From Xanthobacteraceae bacterium (GTDB taxonomy: Bacteria > Pseudomonadota > Alphaproteobacteria > Rhizobiales > Xanthobacteraceae), in assembly GCA_024508855.1 (NCBI GenBank), contig JANINJ010000026.1, positions 1 to 64,000 of the forward strand: a DNA stretch of 64,000 nucleotides, read 5' to 3'. Every line of letters starts with the position of its first letter. Within the stretch, counting starts at the first letter, position 1. The notes beneath the pieces are model-generated. The model searched no databases. It was given only the letters and a program-made list of their open reading frames with translations, and was not told the origin of the DNA. Of this stretch, positions 20,841 to 29,536 are shown one piece after another. The position numbers and the translations under genes were made by a program.

Positions 20841-21938
20841 CGTTGGGACACCGCCGTCCGCCGTTTCGAAATTGAAGCGGTCGCGCAGGTTCTTGCGGCC
20901 GTCGAGAATATCGCGCATCAGCGCACGGTCGGCGTCGGTGGTCAGCAGCGGATCGATCAGGTCGACCTGGTTCATCGCCACCAGTTGCAGGATTTCGGTG
21001 CGGACATTGCCGCGGGCGTCGCGCGGCAGCGCCGGCACAACCTGGATATGCTCCGGCGGCTTCGGATCCTTCGAGGCCGCGAATTGCGATTGCAGCGCGC
21101 TCTCGATCTCGAGCCGATCGGCTTCGGCAAAGGCATACAGCCCGACGCCGCTGCGCCGGTCGGCAAAGGCGACGATGGCGACATCGCGAACGTCCGCGTT
21201 GCGCAGCATCGCTTCGCGAAGCACCGGCGCGTCGTTGACGAGGCGGCGGCCGCCGCCCTCGCGATCGGTGAAGTTGAACACGCCGCGCGTGATCGCCTTG
21301 TAAACCTTCTTGCCGGTCATCAGCCACAGCCGCGCCACGCCGGACTTGCGTGCAAGCACCTTGCGCTCCTTCGGCGTCAGCGCATCCGGTGCGTAGGTGC
21401 GCTTGTGCTTGAGCATGTGCCGCAGGTCTTCATAGGCGGCGATGCGGAACAGTTTGCTGCGCTTGCGGAAGCAGACCGCGAGTTGGAAGTCGGTGACATA
21501 GGCCTTGCCGTCGCTGCCGCGCAGCCAGTTCTGTTCCTTAGCGAGATCGTTGTGGCAGACGCCGCGACGATGCAGCTTGCGCAGCGCCAGCTTGGCGGAG
21601 CGGAAGTATTCGACGTCGTCGACGGGTTTTGCGAGATGCAGCGCCACGCCGTCGATGAAGCCACGCACCAGCGCCTTGCGTCCGGCCCAGAGCAGTTCCG
21701 GACCGACGTGGAGGTCCTGCGCCAAGGTCAGCGCGCGGCGCTCCCGGCTGAACAAGTGCCAGGCAACGCCATACGACCACCACGGCACCTGATCGAGGCG
21801 TCGCAGCACCGCGTCGACTTCGCCGCTCGCCGTGCGAAAGCGGCCGCGCTCGACCGTCGAGAACACGTCGCGCTTGAGCAGCACGCCCTCGGTCCATTTC
21901 GCGGACAGCACCGCGGTGTCCTGTTTCGGCAAAGCCAT
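20826..21938 (-). CDS. Protein kinase-like protein with ANL-like C-terminal domain
   Basis: A 370-residue protein of two parts. Residues ~20-215 resemble a small lipopolysaccharide-kinase/RIO-like fold. HNDLAKEQNWL at 129-139 gives the catalytic Asp131 and Asn137 positions, and TDFQ at 149-152 takes the place of DFG. Residues ~240-345 (VRDVAIVAFADRRSGVGLYA ... ALPRDARGNVRTEILQLVA) look like the C-terminal lid domain of acyl-CoA synthetase (ANL) enzymes, including a GNVR segment where those enzymes have GK(I/V)xR. No adenylation core domain is present. The substrate is unknown. It overlaps the preceding convergent gene by 15 bases and lies just after trmFO on the same strand. Confidence 0.75.
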   Translation of the reverse strand: MALPKQDTAVLSAKWTEGVLLKRDVFSTVERGRFRTASGEVDAVLRRLDQVPWWSYGVAWHLFSRERRALTLAQDLHVGPELLWAGRKALVRGFIDGVALHLAKPVDDVEYFRSAKLALRKLHRRGVCHNDLAKEQNWLRGSDGKAYVTDFQLAVCFRKRSKLFRIAAYEDLRHMLKHKRTYAPDALTPKERKVLARKSGVARLWLMTGKKVYKAITRGVFNFTDREGGGRRLVNDAPVLREAMLRNADVRDVAIVAFADRRSGVGLYAFAEADRLEIESALQSQFAASKDPKPPEHIQVVPALPRDARGNVRTEILQLVAMNQVDLIDPLLTTDADRALMRDILDGRKNLRDRFNFETADGGVPTSAAK

Positions 21939-21956
21939 GGATGATATCCGCGCTGG

Positions 21957-23390
21957 TCAGGCGGCGCGCGCGACGCGCAGCATATCCGCGATCCAGCGAT
22001 CGAGATCGGACAGCGCGCGGGCACTGATGGCCTGCTTCTTGGCGATGCTCTTCTCGTTGCCGCGCAGCCGCGTGCCGTCGGCCTTGCGGGTCGGCGGATT
22101 GGCGAGCGGCGGAAACAGCCCGAAGTTGATGTTCATCGGCTGGAACGAGCGCGGTCCCGCATCGATGGTCTCGATATGGCCGCCGGTGATGTGGCCGAGC
22201 AGGCTGCCGAGCGCGGTGGTCGGCGGCGGCGGCGGCAATTCGCGGCCTTGCGCGTTGGCACCGGCGCAAAGGCCGGCGATTAGGCCGACGCTGGCGGATT
22301 CCACGTAGCCTTCGCAACCGGTGATCTGGCCGGCGAAGCGCAGATGCGGCGCAGCGCGCAGCCGCAATTGTGCATCGAGCAGCTTCGGCGAATTGAGGAA
22401 GGTGTTGCGATGCAGCCCACCGAGCCGCGCGAATTCGGCGTTCTCGAGGCCAGGAATGGTGCGGAAGACGCGGGTCTGCGCGCCGTGCTTCAGCTTGGTC
22501 TGGAAGCCGACGAGGTTGTAGAGCGTGCCGAGCTTGTTGTCCTGGCGCAGTTGCACGATGGCATAGGGCTTCACCGTCGGGTCGCGCGGATTGGTCAGGC
22601 CGACCGGCTTCATCGGGCCGTGACGTAGGGTCTCGCGGCCGCGCTCCGCCATCACCTCGATCGGCAGGCATCCGTCGAAGTAGGGCGTGTTGGTTTCCCA
22701 GTCCTTGAAATCGACCTTCTCGCCGCTGACGAGCGCATCGACGAAGGCGTCGTATTGCTCGCGCGTCATCGGACAGTTGATGTAGTCGGCGCCATTGCCA
22801 CCGGGGCCGACCTTGTCGTAGCGCGACTGAAACCACGCCACGTCCATGTTGATGGAGTCGCGATCCACGATCGGCGCGATGGCGTCGAAGAAGGCGAGGG
22901 CGTCCTCGCCGGTCAGGGCACGGATCGCTTCTGCCAGCGGCGCCGAGGTCAACGGGCCGGTGGCGACGATCACATTGCGCCATTCGGCCGGCGGCACGGC
23001 GGCGACTTCGTCGCGGCGGATCTCGATCAGGGGGTGGCTGGTGATGGCCGCGGTCACGGCGGCCGAAAAGCCGTCGCGGTCGACCGCCAGGGCGCCGCCG
23101 GCAGGCACCTGGTTGGCGTCGGCCGCGCGCATGATCAGCGAGCCGAGCCGCCGCATTTCGGCGTGGAGCAGCCCGACCGCGTTGTTGGCGGCGTCGTCGG
23201 AGCGGAACGAATTGGAGCAGACCAGTTCGGCCAGCCCGTCGGTGTGGTGCGCCTCGGTGCCGCGCGTCGGCCGCATCTCGTGCAGCACGACGGGCACGCC
23301 GGCCTCGGCGACCTGCCAGGCGGCTTCGGAGCCGGCGAGGCCACCGCCAACGACATGGACAGGTTCGGGCGAAATTGGACGATCGGTCAT
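21957..23390 (-). CDS. trmFO: Methylenetetrahydrofolate-tRNA-(uracil-5-)-methyltransferase TrmFO
   Basis: A folate- and FAD-dependent enzyme that forms m5U54 in the tRNA T-loop. It has 477 residues. The FAD-binding motif is [15 protein letters not shown] at about residues 12-26. Family signatures are [29 protein letters not shown] (split here), NCPMTREQY and [17 protein letters not shown]. The start at 23390 is chosen because the in-frame upstream sequence lacks a start with a binding site. The kinase-like gene follows 18 bases downstream on the same strand. Confidence 0.95.
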   Translation of the reverse strand: MTDRPISPEPVHVVGGGLAGSEAAWQVAEAGVPVVLHEMRPTRGTEAHHTDGLAELVCSNSFRSDDAANNAVGLLHAEMRRLGSLIMRAADANQVPAGGALAVDRDGFSAAVTAAITSHPLIEIRRDEVAAVPPAEWRNVIVATGPLTSAPLAEAIRALTGEDALAFFDAIAPIVDRDSINMDVAWFQSRYDKVGPGGNGADYINCPMTREQYDAFVDALVSGEKVDFKDWETNTPYFDGCLPIEVMAERGRETLRHGPMKPVGLTNPRDPTVKPYAIVQLRQDNKLGTLYNLVGFQTKLKHGAQTRVFRTIPGLENAEFARLGGLHRNTFLNSPKLLDAQLRLRAAPHLRFAGQITGCEGYVESASVGLIAGLCAGANAQGRELPPPPPTTALGSLLGHITGGHIETIDAGPRSFQPMNINFGLFPPLANPPTRKADGTRLRGNEKSIAKKQAISARALSDLDRWIADMLRVARAA

Positions 23391-23512
23391 GGCCGCACAG
23401 GTAGCGCGTTTTACGCGCCAGTGGAATCCGATTTGCCCGAAAGATCGGGCTTCCACCCAGCCTTTGCGGCGATCTGGCCGATGGCCGCCGTAGTTGACAC
23501 CGGACACGACAA

Positions 23513-23531
23513 CGCCCGCACGAGGCGGGCG
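23513..23531 (-). terminator. Hairpin downstream of DUF1127 gene
   Basis: A seven-base-pair stem (cgcccgc/gcgggcg) with loop acgag, 33 bases after the stop of the DUF1127 gene. There is no clear T-run, so it may be a 3' stabilising hairpin rather than an intrinsic terminator. Confidence 0.45.
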
Positions 23532-23564
23532 TCGGCCGGTATCAAACTAGCGTCGGATAGCGGT

Positions 23565-23717
23565 TTAGGCGTTGTACGAACCAGCAGCGACGCGCTGGAT
23601 GTCCGAGCGGTCGAGGCCGATATCAGCCAGCTCGCGATCGCTGAGCTGGGACAGTTCTGCGACGTTACGCTGGTAATCACGGAACGCCTGGATCATGCGG
23701 ATGAGCGAGAGGAACAT
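23565..23717 (-). CDS. DUF1127 small protein
   Basis: A 50-residue Arg-rich protein beginning MFLSLIRMIQAFRDYQRNVAELSQLSDRELADIGL (split: FRDYQRNVAEL, LSDRELADIGLDRSDI), the DUF1127 signature. The start at 23717 has AAGGAGAA at proper spacing. DUF1127 proteins in alphaproteobacteria have been linked to RNA regulation and phosphate or growth physiology, but the precise role here is unknown. The gene stands alone with a long A+T-rich leader. Confidence 0.9.
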   Translation of the reverse strand: MFLSLIRMIQAFRDYQRNVAELSQLSDRELADIGLDRSDIQRVAAGSYNA

Positions 23718-24176
23718 GGTATTCTCCTTGTATTCACGATTCAGCCCTTGGAGGGAAGCTTCATCGTTCGAAGGCAATATAGAACCTTCTTCGCAATGCA
23801 ACAGAGCAAATGTTGCGATGCAGCTAATCGAATAATGCATACCTCAGCAAGAAATGATTAACCTTTGAGATGCTCATTCGCTGGTTAGCGTGGGAAGCGA
23901 GGCGCGCGCTCGATCGGTTTTCCGGAATTCAAATATAATTCTTTTAAATCGGTATGTTAGACTGATTCCATAGCAATCGGATTGAATCCCGGGAAGCGAC
24001 TTCGTGTCGGCCGAATGGCGTGAACAGGTTCCAAATTCGGTGTTTTACCGGCTGGATCTGGCCATGTAGGAGACGGGAAAGGTCATGCAGGTGTCGCATA
24101 TGCGACCGCGAATCTGAATATCAGTTCATATGAAGGTCCGACTCAGCCTGCGCGGGTAGGCGACACGATGCTGGTC
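23718..24176. other. Intergenic region upstream of DUF1127 gene
   Basis: A 459-base gap, clearly richer in A+T around 23750-23960 than the neighbouring genes. It presumably holds the DUF1127 promoter and leader. I see no coding frame with a ribosome-binding site, no tRNA and no clear repeat. Confidence 0.5.
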
Positions 24177-24989
24177 TTATGGGCCGCGCGCCAGCTGATC
24201 AGCGAAATAGGCGATGGTCTTGGCGTAGACCTCGCTCTTGTTCCATTGCTGGATCACGCCGAAATTGGCCGAGCCGGGCTCCCAGTCCTTGCCGCGCTGC
24301 CAGCCGTAGCTGGCGAGGTAGTTCGCCGTTGAGGCCAGCACGTCGGTCGGGCTGTGCAGCAGATCGGCGCGGCCATTGCCGTCGAAATCGACCGCGAACT
24401 TGACGTAGGACGACGGCATGAACTGGGTCTGGCCGATTTCCCCAGCCCAGGCGCCCCGCATCTCGCCGGGCTTCAGGTCGCCGTGCGCGACGATGCGCAG
24501 GGCATCGAGCAACTCGGCCCGGAACATATCGGCGCGTCGGCAGTCATAGGCCAACGTGGCGATGGAGCGGATGGTGGGAAACTTGCCGATGTTGACCCCG
24601 AAGTCGGTCTCCAGCCCCCAGATCGCCACCAGCACTGCGCCGGGCACGCCATAGCGTGCCTCGATCCGGGACAGCGCCGAACCGTATTGCAGCATCATGT
24701 TATGACCGCGCTTGAGCCGCGGCGGCACCATGCGGCCGGAGAACTGCTCAAAACTTTGTTGGAAGACATGCTGCTCGCGGTCATGTCCCAGCACGCTCTG
24801 ATCGAGCGTGACGCCGGCCAGTCCCGTGTCGATCGCGCTTTGCGGAATGCCCTTGGCGGCCGCTTCGGTTTTGAAGTCACTTAGCCACGCCTCGAAATTG
24901 CCGTTGCCGCAGCTTGGTGCGGCACGGGCGGAGGCGAGGGGAATAGCAATGGAAAAAAGGACAAGTGGCAGGAAATGACGCGCCATCAT
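24177..24989 (-). CDS. Lytic murein transglycosylase, MltB (SLT_2) family
   Basis: A 270-residue exported enzyme cleaving glycan strands of peptidoglycan to 1,6-anhydromuropeptides. The signal peptide spans about residues 1-24 (LPLVLFSIAIPLASARAA). The catalytic Glu is in VAIWGLETDFGVN, typical of MltB, with GEIGQTQFMPSSYVKFAVDFDGNG as the second signature. ATG 24989 or the adjacent ATG 24986 may start it. No C-terminal peptidoglycan-binding domain is present. Products of such enzymes are substrates for NagZ (2.3 kb). Confidence 0.93.
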   Translation of the reverse strand: MMARHFLPLVLFSIAIPLASARAAPSCGNGNFEAWLSDFKTEAAAKGIPQSAIDTGLAGVTLDQSVLGHDREQHVFQQSFEQFSGRMVPPRLKRGHNMMLQYGSALSRIEARYGVPGAVLVAIWGLETDFGVNIGKFPTIRSIATLAYDCRRADMFRAELLDALRIVAHGDLKPGEMRGAWAGEIGQTQFMPSSYVKFAVDFDGNGRADLLHSPTDVLASTANYLASYGWQRGKDWEPGSANFGVIQQWNKSEVYAKTIAYFADQLARGP

Positions 24990-25127
24990 GGGAAAATTTC
25001 CGGTTCGCCGCGTATCGGCTTTCCTCACGCGGTGCAGCGAATGTTGTCCCAGACCGCGGCCAAACCATGGCTGAAGGGCGGACGGATGTTCCTGTGCTTT
25101 CAGCCAAGCCGGTTGTGCGGCATTGCT

Positions 25128-25163
25128 GCAATCAGGCCATGAATTGCTTCATGACCTGATTGC
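25128..25163. repeat. Long inverted repeat between transglycosylase and DUF2189 genes
   Basis: Arms of 16 bases at 25128-25143 and 25148-25163 with a four-base loop (ttgc) pair at 15 of 16 positions. The only mismatch is position 37 against 54. It lies 37 bases after the DUF2189 stop and upstream of the transglycosylase start, all minus strand. A terminator without T-run, a mRNA stability structure or a protein-binding palindrome are possible. Confidence 0.7.
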
Positions 25164-25200
25164 GTTGCGCTCCGTCGATGCGCGGATAAGCTTCCGCGCT

Positions 25201-26112
25201 TCAATGCTTCTTATGCTGCCATGGGAAAAGCGCGGCCGGGAAATCCGCGGCCGAGCGGGACTCGCGCACCGGCGGCAGCACTTCGGATTGCGGGTTCGGA
25301 TTGGGTTCGACAACCTTGCGATAGAGATGCCAGGTCGCATGGCCGAGCAACGGCATGACGATGGCGAGGCCGAGGAAGAACGGGATCGATCCTGCCAGCA
25401 ACAGTAGCGCCACGATCAAGCCCCACGCAGCCATGGTCACCGGATTCTTCGCCACGACACGCATCGAGGTCAGCATCGCATCCGCGACGCTGGCGTGCCG
25501 GTCGAGCATCATCGGGAAGGCGACGACGCTGATGCAGAGCGCTAGCAGCGCGAACAGGAATCCGATTCCGCAACCGGCGATAATCAGCGTCCATCCTTGC
25601 GATGTCGTCAGCACCTTGCCTGCGAAGTCGGGAATATCCGCTGCCGGCTCGTAACCGAAGGTGGCGACATAAATCGCCTGCGCCACGGCGACCCACACTA
25701 CGAACAGCGCCAGCAGCAACACGCCGAGACCCAGCATCGAACCGAACGAGGGCGAGCGCAGCACCGAGGTGGCCTGCCATGCGGTGGGCTCTTCGCCCCG
25801 TTCGCGGCGGCGGCTGAGTTCGTAAAGGCCGAGCGCGGCGAACGGGCCGATCAGCGCGAAGCCGGCGGCTAATGGAAACAGCAGCGGCAACACAGAGTAG
25901 CCGAGCACCGCGCGTGCCAGCACGAGGCCGAGGATCGGATAGATCACACACAGGACGATGGCGTGACTAGGCACTGCCTTGAAGTCTTCCCATCCCAGTC
26001 GAAGTGCGTCGTGAAGGTCGGAAATGCCGATGCGATAAACCGCAGGGCTTGCCGATGCGGAGGCACCGGTGTGAGCGAGCGGTGTGACATTGCCGGTATA
26101 TGACGTAGCCAT
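25201..26112 (-). CDS. DUF2189 integral membrane protein
   Basis: A 303-residue polytopic membrane protein of the DUF2189 family. A soluble N-terminal ~35 residues (with RIGISDLHDALRLGWEDFKAVPSHA) is followed by about six hydrophobic segments and a C-terminal Pro-rich tail. The segment LRLGWEDFKAVPSHAIVLCV is typical of the family. Function is not known to me. It is encoded alone. Confidence 0.85.
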   Translation of the reverse strand: MATSYTGNVTPLAHTGASASASPAVYRIGISDLHDALRLGWEDFKAVPSHAIVLCVIYPILGLVLARAVLGYSVLPLLFPLAAGFALIGPFAALGLYELSRRRERGEEPTAWQATSVLRSPSFGSMLGLGVLLLALFVVWVAVAQAIYVATFGYEPAADIPDFAGKVLTTSQGWTLIIAGCGIGFLFALLALCISVVAFPMMLDRHASVADAMLTSMRVVAKNPVTMAAWGLIVALLLLAGSIPFFLGLAIVMPLLGHATWHLYRKVVEPNPNPQSEVLPPVRESRSAADFPAALFPWQHKKH

Positions 26113-26600
26113 GGTCGCTGTCTCCCTTGCCGCAAGGACAACATCGACCGTCTCAAACGGCAGATGTTGCCGCGATTGGACACGCCACGATCAAGCCAGA
26201 CGCGAGAGCAAAGTGACTGGACTTGCCGCGACCTGTTACAGTGAGTCTAACGCCGAACACGGCCATTGTCGCTCACTGTTTGGTGAAAAAAATGCAGGGC
26301 CCGTATGGGTCTTACCGCGCACAATTGCTTCGCAGCGCGGTAAACCGGCTGCAGCATCGAGCGATCGTCCAGAGTGTCGTATGCGTCTCGCACGCATCCA
26401 CATCGGGGCGCGGCAACCACAATAGTATGACGCTGGTGTGTCTTTTGCGGCTTGACGCCGTGGAGAACCAGCAAGCCGGAACCGGGCGCTTGCATTGGCA
26501 AGCGCCGATCCAGCCGTTAAGGTCTTGCCGATCCGGATGTCCTGTCCGGTGCGTGGTCTCAGTTTCACTCCGTCTTTGAAGTTCATTGGGAGCAAATGTC
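26113..26600. other. Intergenic region between DUF2189 and DUF3597 genes
   Basis: A 488-base gap between divergent genes. It should contain both promoters. I see no supported gene, repeat or RNA in it. Open frames on both strands lack ribosome-binding sites and recognisable sequence. Confidence 0.5.
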
Positions 26601-27008
26601 ATGAGCATTTTCGGAAAAATCATGGGCGCGATTTTCGGCACGAGCGCCGAAGCCGCAACGCCCGGCACCGCCCCGGCTGGTGGCGCGTCCGGCGGCGCTG
26701 CGCCGGCTTCGACCGGTAGCGCGCCCGCCGGCGGCGCGGCTGCTGCGCCGACCGTCGACGTTGCGCCCATCCTCGACAAGGCTGTTGCCGCCTCGGGCGA
26801 GAAGCTCGACTGGCGCAAGTCGATCGTGGACCTGATGAAGGCGCTCAATATCGATTCGAGCCTGTCCGCCCGCAAGGAATTGGCCAAGGAGCTTGGCTAT
26901 ACCGGCGACACCAACGACTCGGCGTCGATGAACATCTGGCTGCACAAGCAGGTGATGACCAAGCTTGCTGCGAACGGCGGCAAGGTGCCGGACGACCTCA
27001 AGCACTAA
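26601..27008 (+). CDS. DUF3597 protein
   Basis: A 135-residue protein with an Ala/Gly/Pro-rich linker (residues ~18-50) and a C-terminal DUF3597 domain: DVAPILDKAVAASGEKLDW, KSIVDLMKALNIDSSL and ARKELAKELGYTGD. The domain resembles a small helical LysM-like or stress protein. I know no defined function. The start at 26601 follows GGGAG at 26588-26592. A strong intrinsic terminator ends the transcript. Confidence 0.85.
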   Translation: MSIFGKIMGAIFGTSAEAATPGTAPAGGASGGAAPASTGSAPAGGAAAAPTVDVAPILDKAVAASGEKLDWRKSIVDLMKALNIDSSLSARKELAKELGYTGDTNDSASMNIWLHKQVMTKLAANGGKVPDDLKH

Positions 27009-27034
27009 GCGTTCAACGCGATCGATCGCGTGTG

Positions 27035-27062
27035 AAAGGCCCGCAGCGATGCGGGCCTTTTT
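27035..27062 (+). terminator. Intrinsic terminator after DUF3597 gene
   Basis: A ten-base stem AAAGGCCCGC/GCGGGCCTTT with loop agcgat followed by T residues, 27 bases after the stop codon. Confidence 0.9.
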
Positions 27063-27214
27063 GCATTGCGGTAATTTCGTCGCCGCCGGGTTTGCATTCG
27101 ACGATTTATCGCTTGAGCGGTGCGGCATGATGGCGCAATGGTGTCCGCGCACCGTTCGCCGCTTTCTGCAAATGGCGCGGAAACAACAAGAACCGATCAC
27201 GGAGAGGAATACCC

Positions 27215-28003
27215 ATGGAACGCATGAACCGCCGGACCATTCTGGCAACCGGAGCCGTCGCGCTCGCCGGTGCCGCGTCGCGCAGCAGCATCGCGGAGGC
27301 GCAGACGCCGAAGCCGATCTTTCAGGTCGCTGAGGTGACGATCCCGATCGTCGGGGAGGCGGGGGTATTTCCGGTGCGTCGCATCTACTGCATCGGCCGT
27401 AATTATGCCGCGCACGCGATCGAGCGCGGCTCCGATCCCAACCGCGAGCCGCCGTTCTTCTTCCAGAAGCCCACCGACGCGATCCAGAACGTGCCGATCG
27501 GCAAGGTCGCCGATCATCCGTATCCGTCGCTGACCAAGAACTATCATCACGAGGTCGAACTGGTGGCGGCGCTGAAATCCGGCGGTACCAACATTCCGCC
27601 GGAGAAGGCGCTGGACCATGTCTACGGCTATGCGCTCGGTCTCGACATGACGCGGCGCGATCTGCAGAACGAGATGGCCGGAATGAAGAAGCCGTGGGAG
27701 ATCGGCAAGAGTTTCGACCACGCGGCGGTGCTCGGCCCGATCCATCCGGTCAGCAAGGTCGGCCACTTCACCAAGGGCGCAATCTCGCTGGCGGTGAACG
27801 GCAAGGTGCGTCAGGACTCCGACCTCAGCAAGATGATCTGGAGCGTTGCCGAGCAGATCTCAAAACTGTCCGAGGCGTTCGAACTGAAGGCCGGCGACAT
27901 CATCTATTCCGGCACGCCGGCGAATGTCGGCCCGGTGGTGAAGGACGACGTGCTGCTGTGCAAGCTCGATGGCCTGCCGGACATGTCGATCAAGATCGTC
28001 TGA
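27215..28003 (+). CDS. Fumarylacetoacetate hydrolase family protein with Tat signal
   Basis: A 262-residue FAH-family enzyme. The N-terminus MERMNRRTILATGAVALAGAAS looks like a twin-arginine signal with cleavage after SIAEA (near residue 28), unusual for a family that is mostly cytoplasmic. The FAH core has YCIGRNYAAHA, PPFFFQKPTDAI, the metal-binding HHEVELVAAL (E-x-E type) and DIIYSGTPANVGPV. The expected reaction is hydrolysis or decarboxylation of a 1,3-diketone-type acid, substrate unknown. GGAGAGG precedes the start. The window's own tatABC could export it. Confidence 0.88.
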   Translation: MERMNRRTILATGAVALAGAASRSSIAEAQTPKPIFQVAEVTIPIVGEAGVFPVRRIYCIGRNYAAHAIERGSDPNREPPFFFQKPTDAIQNVPIGKVADHPYPSLTKNYHHEVELVAALKSGGTNIPPEKALDHVYGYALGLDMTRRDLQNEMAGMKKPWEIGKSFDHAAVLGPIHPVSKVGHFTKGAISLAVNGKVRQDSDLSKMIWSVAEQISKLSEAFELKAGDIIYSGTPANVGPVVKDDVLLCKLDGLPDMSIKIV

Positions 28004-28095
28004 CGGCGATTTCGCACGGCGAAGACGGTCTCGCTCGAGATAAACGCGATGTGCGGCTGCAACTGCACATCGTGTCGTTCGTACCGGATGCGGCA

Positions 28096-28410
28096 TCAGG
28101 TGCCGGGCGGTGGCGCGAAGAAGCAGCGGCGTGAACCGTCGGGCCGCTTGCAGCGCCAGTAGGAACCATCCGGCGAGGGTTGCGCTTCGCTCATCGGGAC
28201 GAACTCGCCGTTGGTGAGCCGATAGCCGGTACTGGTCATGGTGACGCTGTCGGGTGGCAGGGCCTCGCAATCGCCTTCGCCGCAGCACCATTCTCCGACG
28301 GTGTTGCGAAATCCGCCGCGGGAAATCCAGCTATCGTGGGAGAACGCAGGAGACACGATCGCCAGCGCGAGGACCGCGGCGGCGATACCGAACGTCGAAT
28401 GTTGCACCAT
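28096..28410 (-). CDS. Small exported Cys-rich protein, hypothetical
   Basis: A 104-residue protein with a signal peptide (residues ~1-24, AAAVLALAIVSPAFSHD) and five cysteines in the mature part (GEWCCGEGDCEALP, YWRCKRP, RRCFFAPP). I do not recognise a named family but such small secreted proteins are common in this bacterial group. It is probably periplasmic with disulfides. Confidence 0.7.
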   Translation of the reverse strand: MVQHSTFGIAAAVLALAIVSPAFSHDSWISRGGFRNTVGEWCCGEGDCEALPPDSVTMTSTGYRLTNGEFVPMSEAQPSPDGSYWRCKRPDGSRRCFFAPPPGT

Positions 28411-28670
28411 CGATGGACCTCGCTGTTGTCCCGGCGTTGGCGACTGCTCGACTCTTTCCAGTTAGTTTTTGGTCTTTTCTTGGCTTTCTACGCGTGGCTG
28501 GCCGCTTGCGCAGACACAACCCGCTCCGCGATACCGTTGCAAATGCGACTCGAATGTCCAATACGGACAGGATATCGCCGGTTGCGTGAAATGCCGGATC
28601 ACTTTTTGCGGCGGAGCACAGTTTCGAGGCAGCGTTGCTGATCGCTGCGTAACTGGACTGCGCAGCCGCG

Positions 28671-28955
28671 TCAGGCTTCCAGATCCGCATCCTCCGGATG
28701 CTTCTGCAGGTAATCCACCACGAAACTGCAGCCGGCGATCACCTTGCGGCCGTCGGCACGGATCAAGTCCAGTGCACCTTTAATGAGCTGCGAGGCGACG
28801 CCGCGTCCGCGCAAGGCGTGCGGCGTTTCGGTGTGGGTGATGATGTCGGCGTTCGCGGTGCGGCGATAGTTGGCGAACGCCACGCTGCCGTCGACATCGA
28901 GTTCGAAGCGATGCAGTGCGGTGTTGTCGCGCACGGCGCTGGTCGGCTGGGTCAT
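28671..28955 (-). CDS. GNAT-like N-acetyltransferase (short form)
   Basis: A 94-residue member of the short Gcn5-related (NATD1/YjdJ-type) family. The acetyl-CoA loop is LRGRGVASQLIKGALDLIR. HRFELDVDGSVAFANYRR is the typical start. It is related to the next upstream gene (29075-29353): both share the order HRYEL, A(L)xGRGVxSxLxKGALDxxR and VxxYxxKHxxxAD. The substrate is unknown. A 108-bp repeat lies between the two. Confidence 0.85.
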   Translation of the reverse strand: MTQPTSAVRDNTALHRFELDVDGSVAFANYRRTANADIITHTETPHALRGRGVASQLIKGALDLIRADGRKVIAGCSFVVDYLQKHPEDADLEA

Positions 28956-28970
28956 TCCTGAGTCCGTATT

Positions 28971-29078
28971 CTAGAGCCTTTTCCGGTTCTGATGGAATCA
29001 GAACCGGGGCTCCATGATTTTGTTGTGACGCGTTTTCTTCACGCGAACCGGTATCCACTTCGCTTGAAAACGCTCTAG
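28971..29078. repeat. 108-bp palindromic element with 7-bp terminal inverted repeats
   Basis: The ends are CTAGAGC (28971-28977) and GCTCTAG (29072-29078), a perfect inverted pair. The left half contains an internal hairpin (ccggttctga/tcagaaccgg), and the right half contains gacgcgttttcttcacgcgaa ending in gaaaacgctctag. A second, right-half copy lies at 51984-52037. The element supplies the TAG stop of the gene at 29075. This looks like a MITE-like or REP-type repeat without coding capacity. Confidence 0.75.
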
Positions 29079-29353
29079 TTCGCGAGCAGGTCGGCGTATT
29101 CGCCGTGCTTTTCGATATAGGCTTTGACGAACGGGCACTGCGGCACGACCTTGAGGCCCTCGCTGCGGACCTGATCGAGCGCGCCCTTCACCAGTTTCGA
29201 GCCGACGCCGCGGCCGGCCAGCGCATCCGGCACCTCGGTATGGACGAAGGTGATGACGCCGTCGGCGATCTTGTAATAGGTCGCGGCGAGATGGCCATCG
29301 ACGGTGAGTTCGTAACGGTGCTCCGCGGGGTTGTTGCGGACGGTCTCGGTCAT
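29075..29353 (-). CDS. GNAT-like N-acetyltransferase (short form), paralogue
   Basis: A 92-residue protein of the same short GNAT family as 28671-28955. The acetyl-CoA loop is LAGRGVGSKLVKGALDQVR, followed by VVPQCPFVKAYIEKHGEY. Its last codons and stop fall within the 108-bp repeat, so the repeat may have altered its C-terminus. The two genes probably arose by tandem duplication. Confidence 0.85.
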   Translation of the reverse strand: MTETVRNNPAEHRYELTVDGHLAATYYKIADGVITFVHTEVPDALAGRGVGSKLVKGALDQVRSEGLKVVPQCPFVKAYIEKHGEYADLLAN

Positions 29354-29407
29354 TGAACTGTCTTTCCGGTTGTGCGCTTAGTGGCACAATAGAATTTGGA
29401 GCGTACG

Positions 29408-29536
29408 ATGGCCAATGAAAAGGGTCCCAACGTCAAGAAGAAGCAGGTCTGCAAGAACTGCGAAGGCAAGGGCCTGGTCAAGAAGGGTGACCGGGTAATG
29501 AAGTGCCAGCGCTGCAAGGGGACCGGCGTGCGTTGA
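29408..29536 (+). CDS. Tiny zinc-ribbon protein (two CxxC)
   Basis: A 42-residue basic protein starting MANEKGPNVKKKQ. It has two DnaJ-type knuckles, CKNCEGKGLV and CQRCKGTG (residues 15-24 and 33-40), suggesting one zinc site. It is shorter than most gene finders accept. It is divergent from the GNAT gene. The two CxxCxGxG-like repeats make coding very likely. Function is unknown, and the protein could bind RNA or act as a small chaperone-like factor. Confidence 0.75.
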   Translation: MANEKGPNVKKKQVCKNCEGKGLVKKGDRVMKCQRCKGTGVR

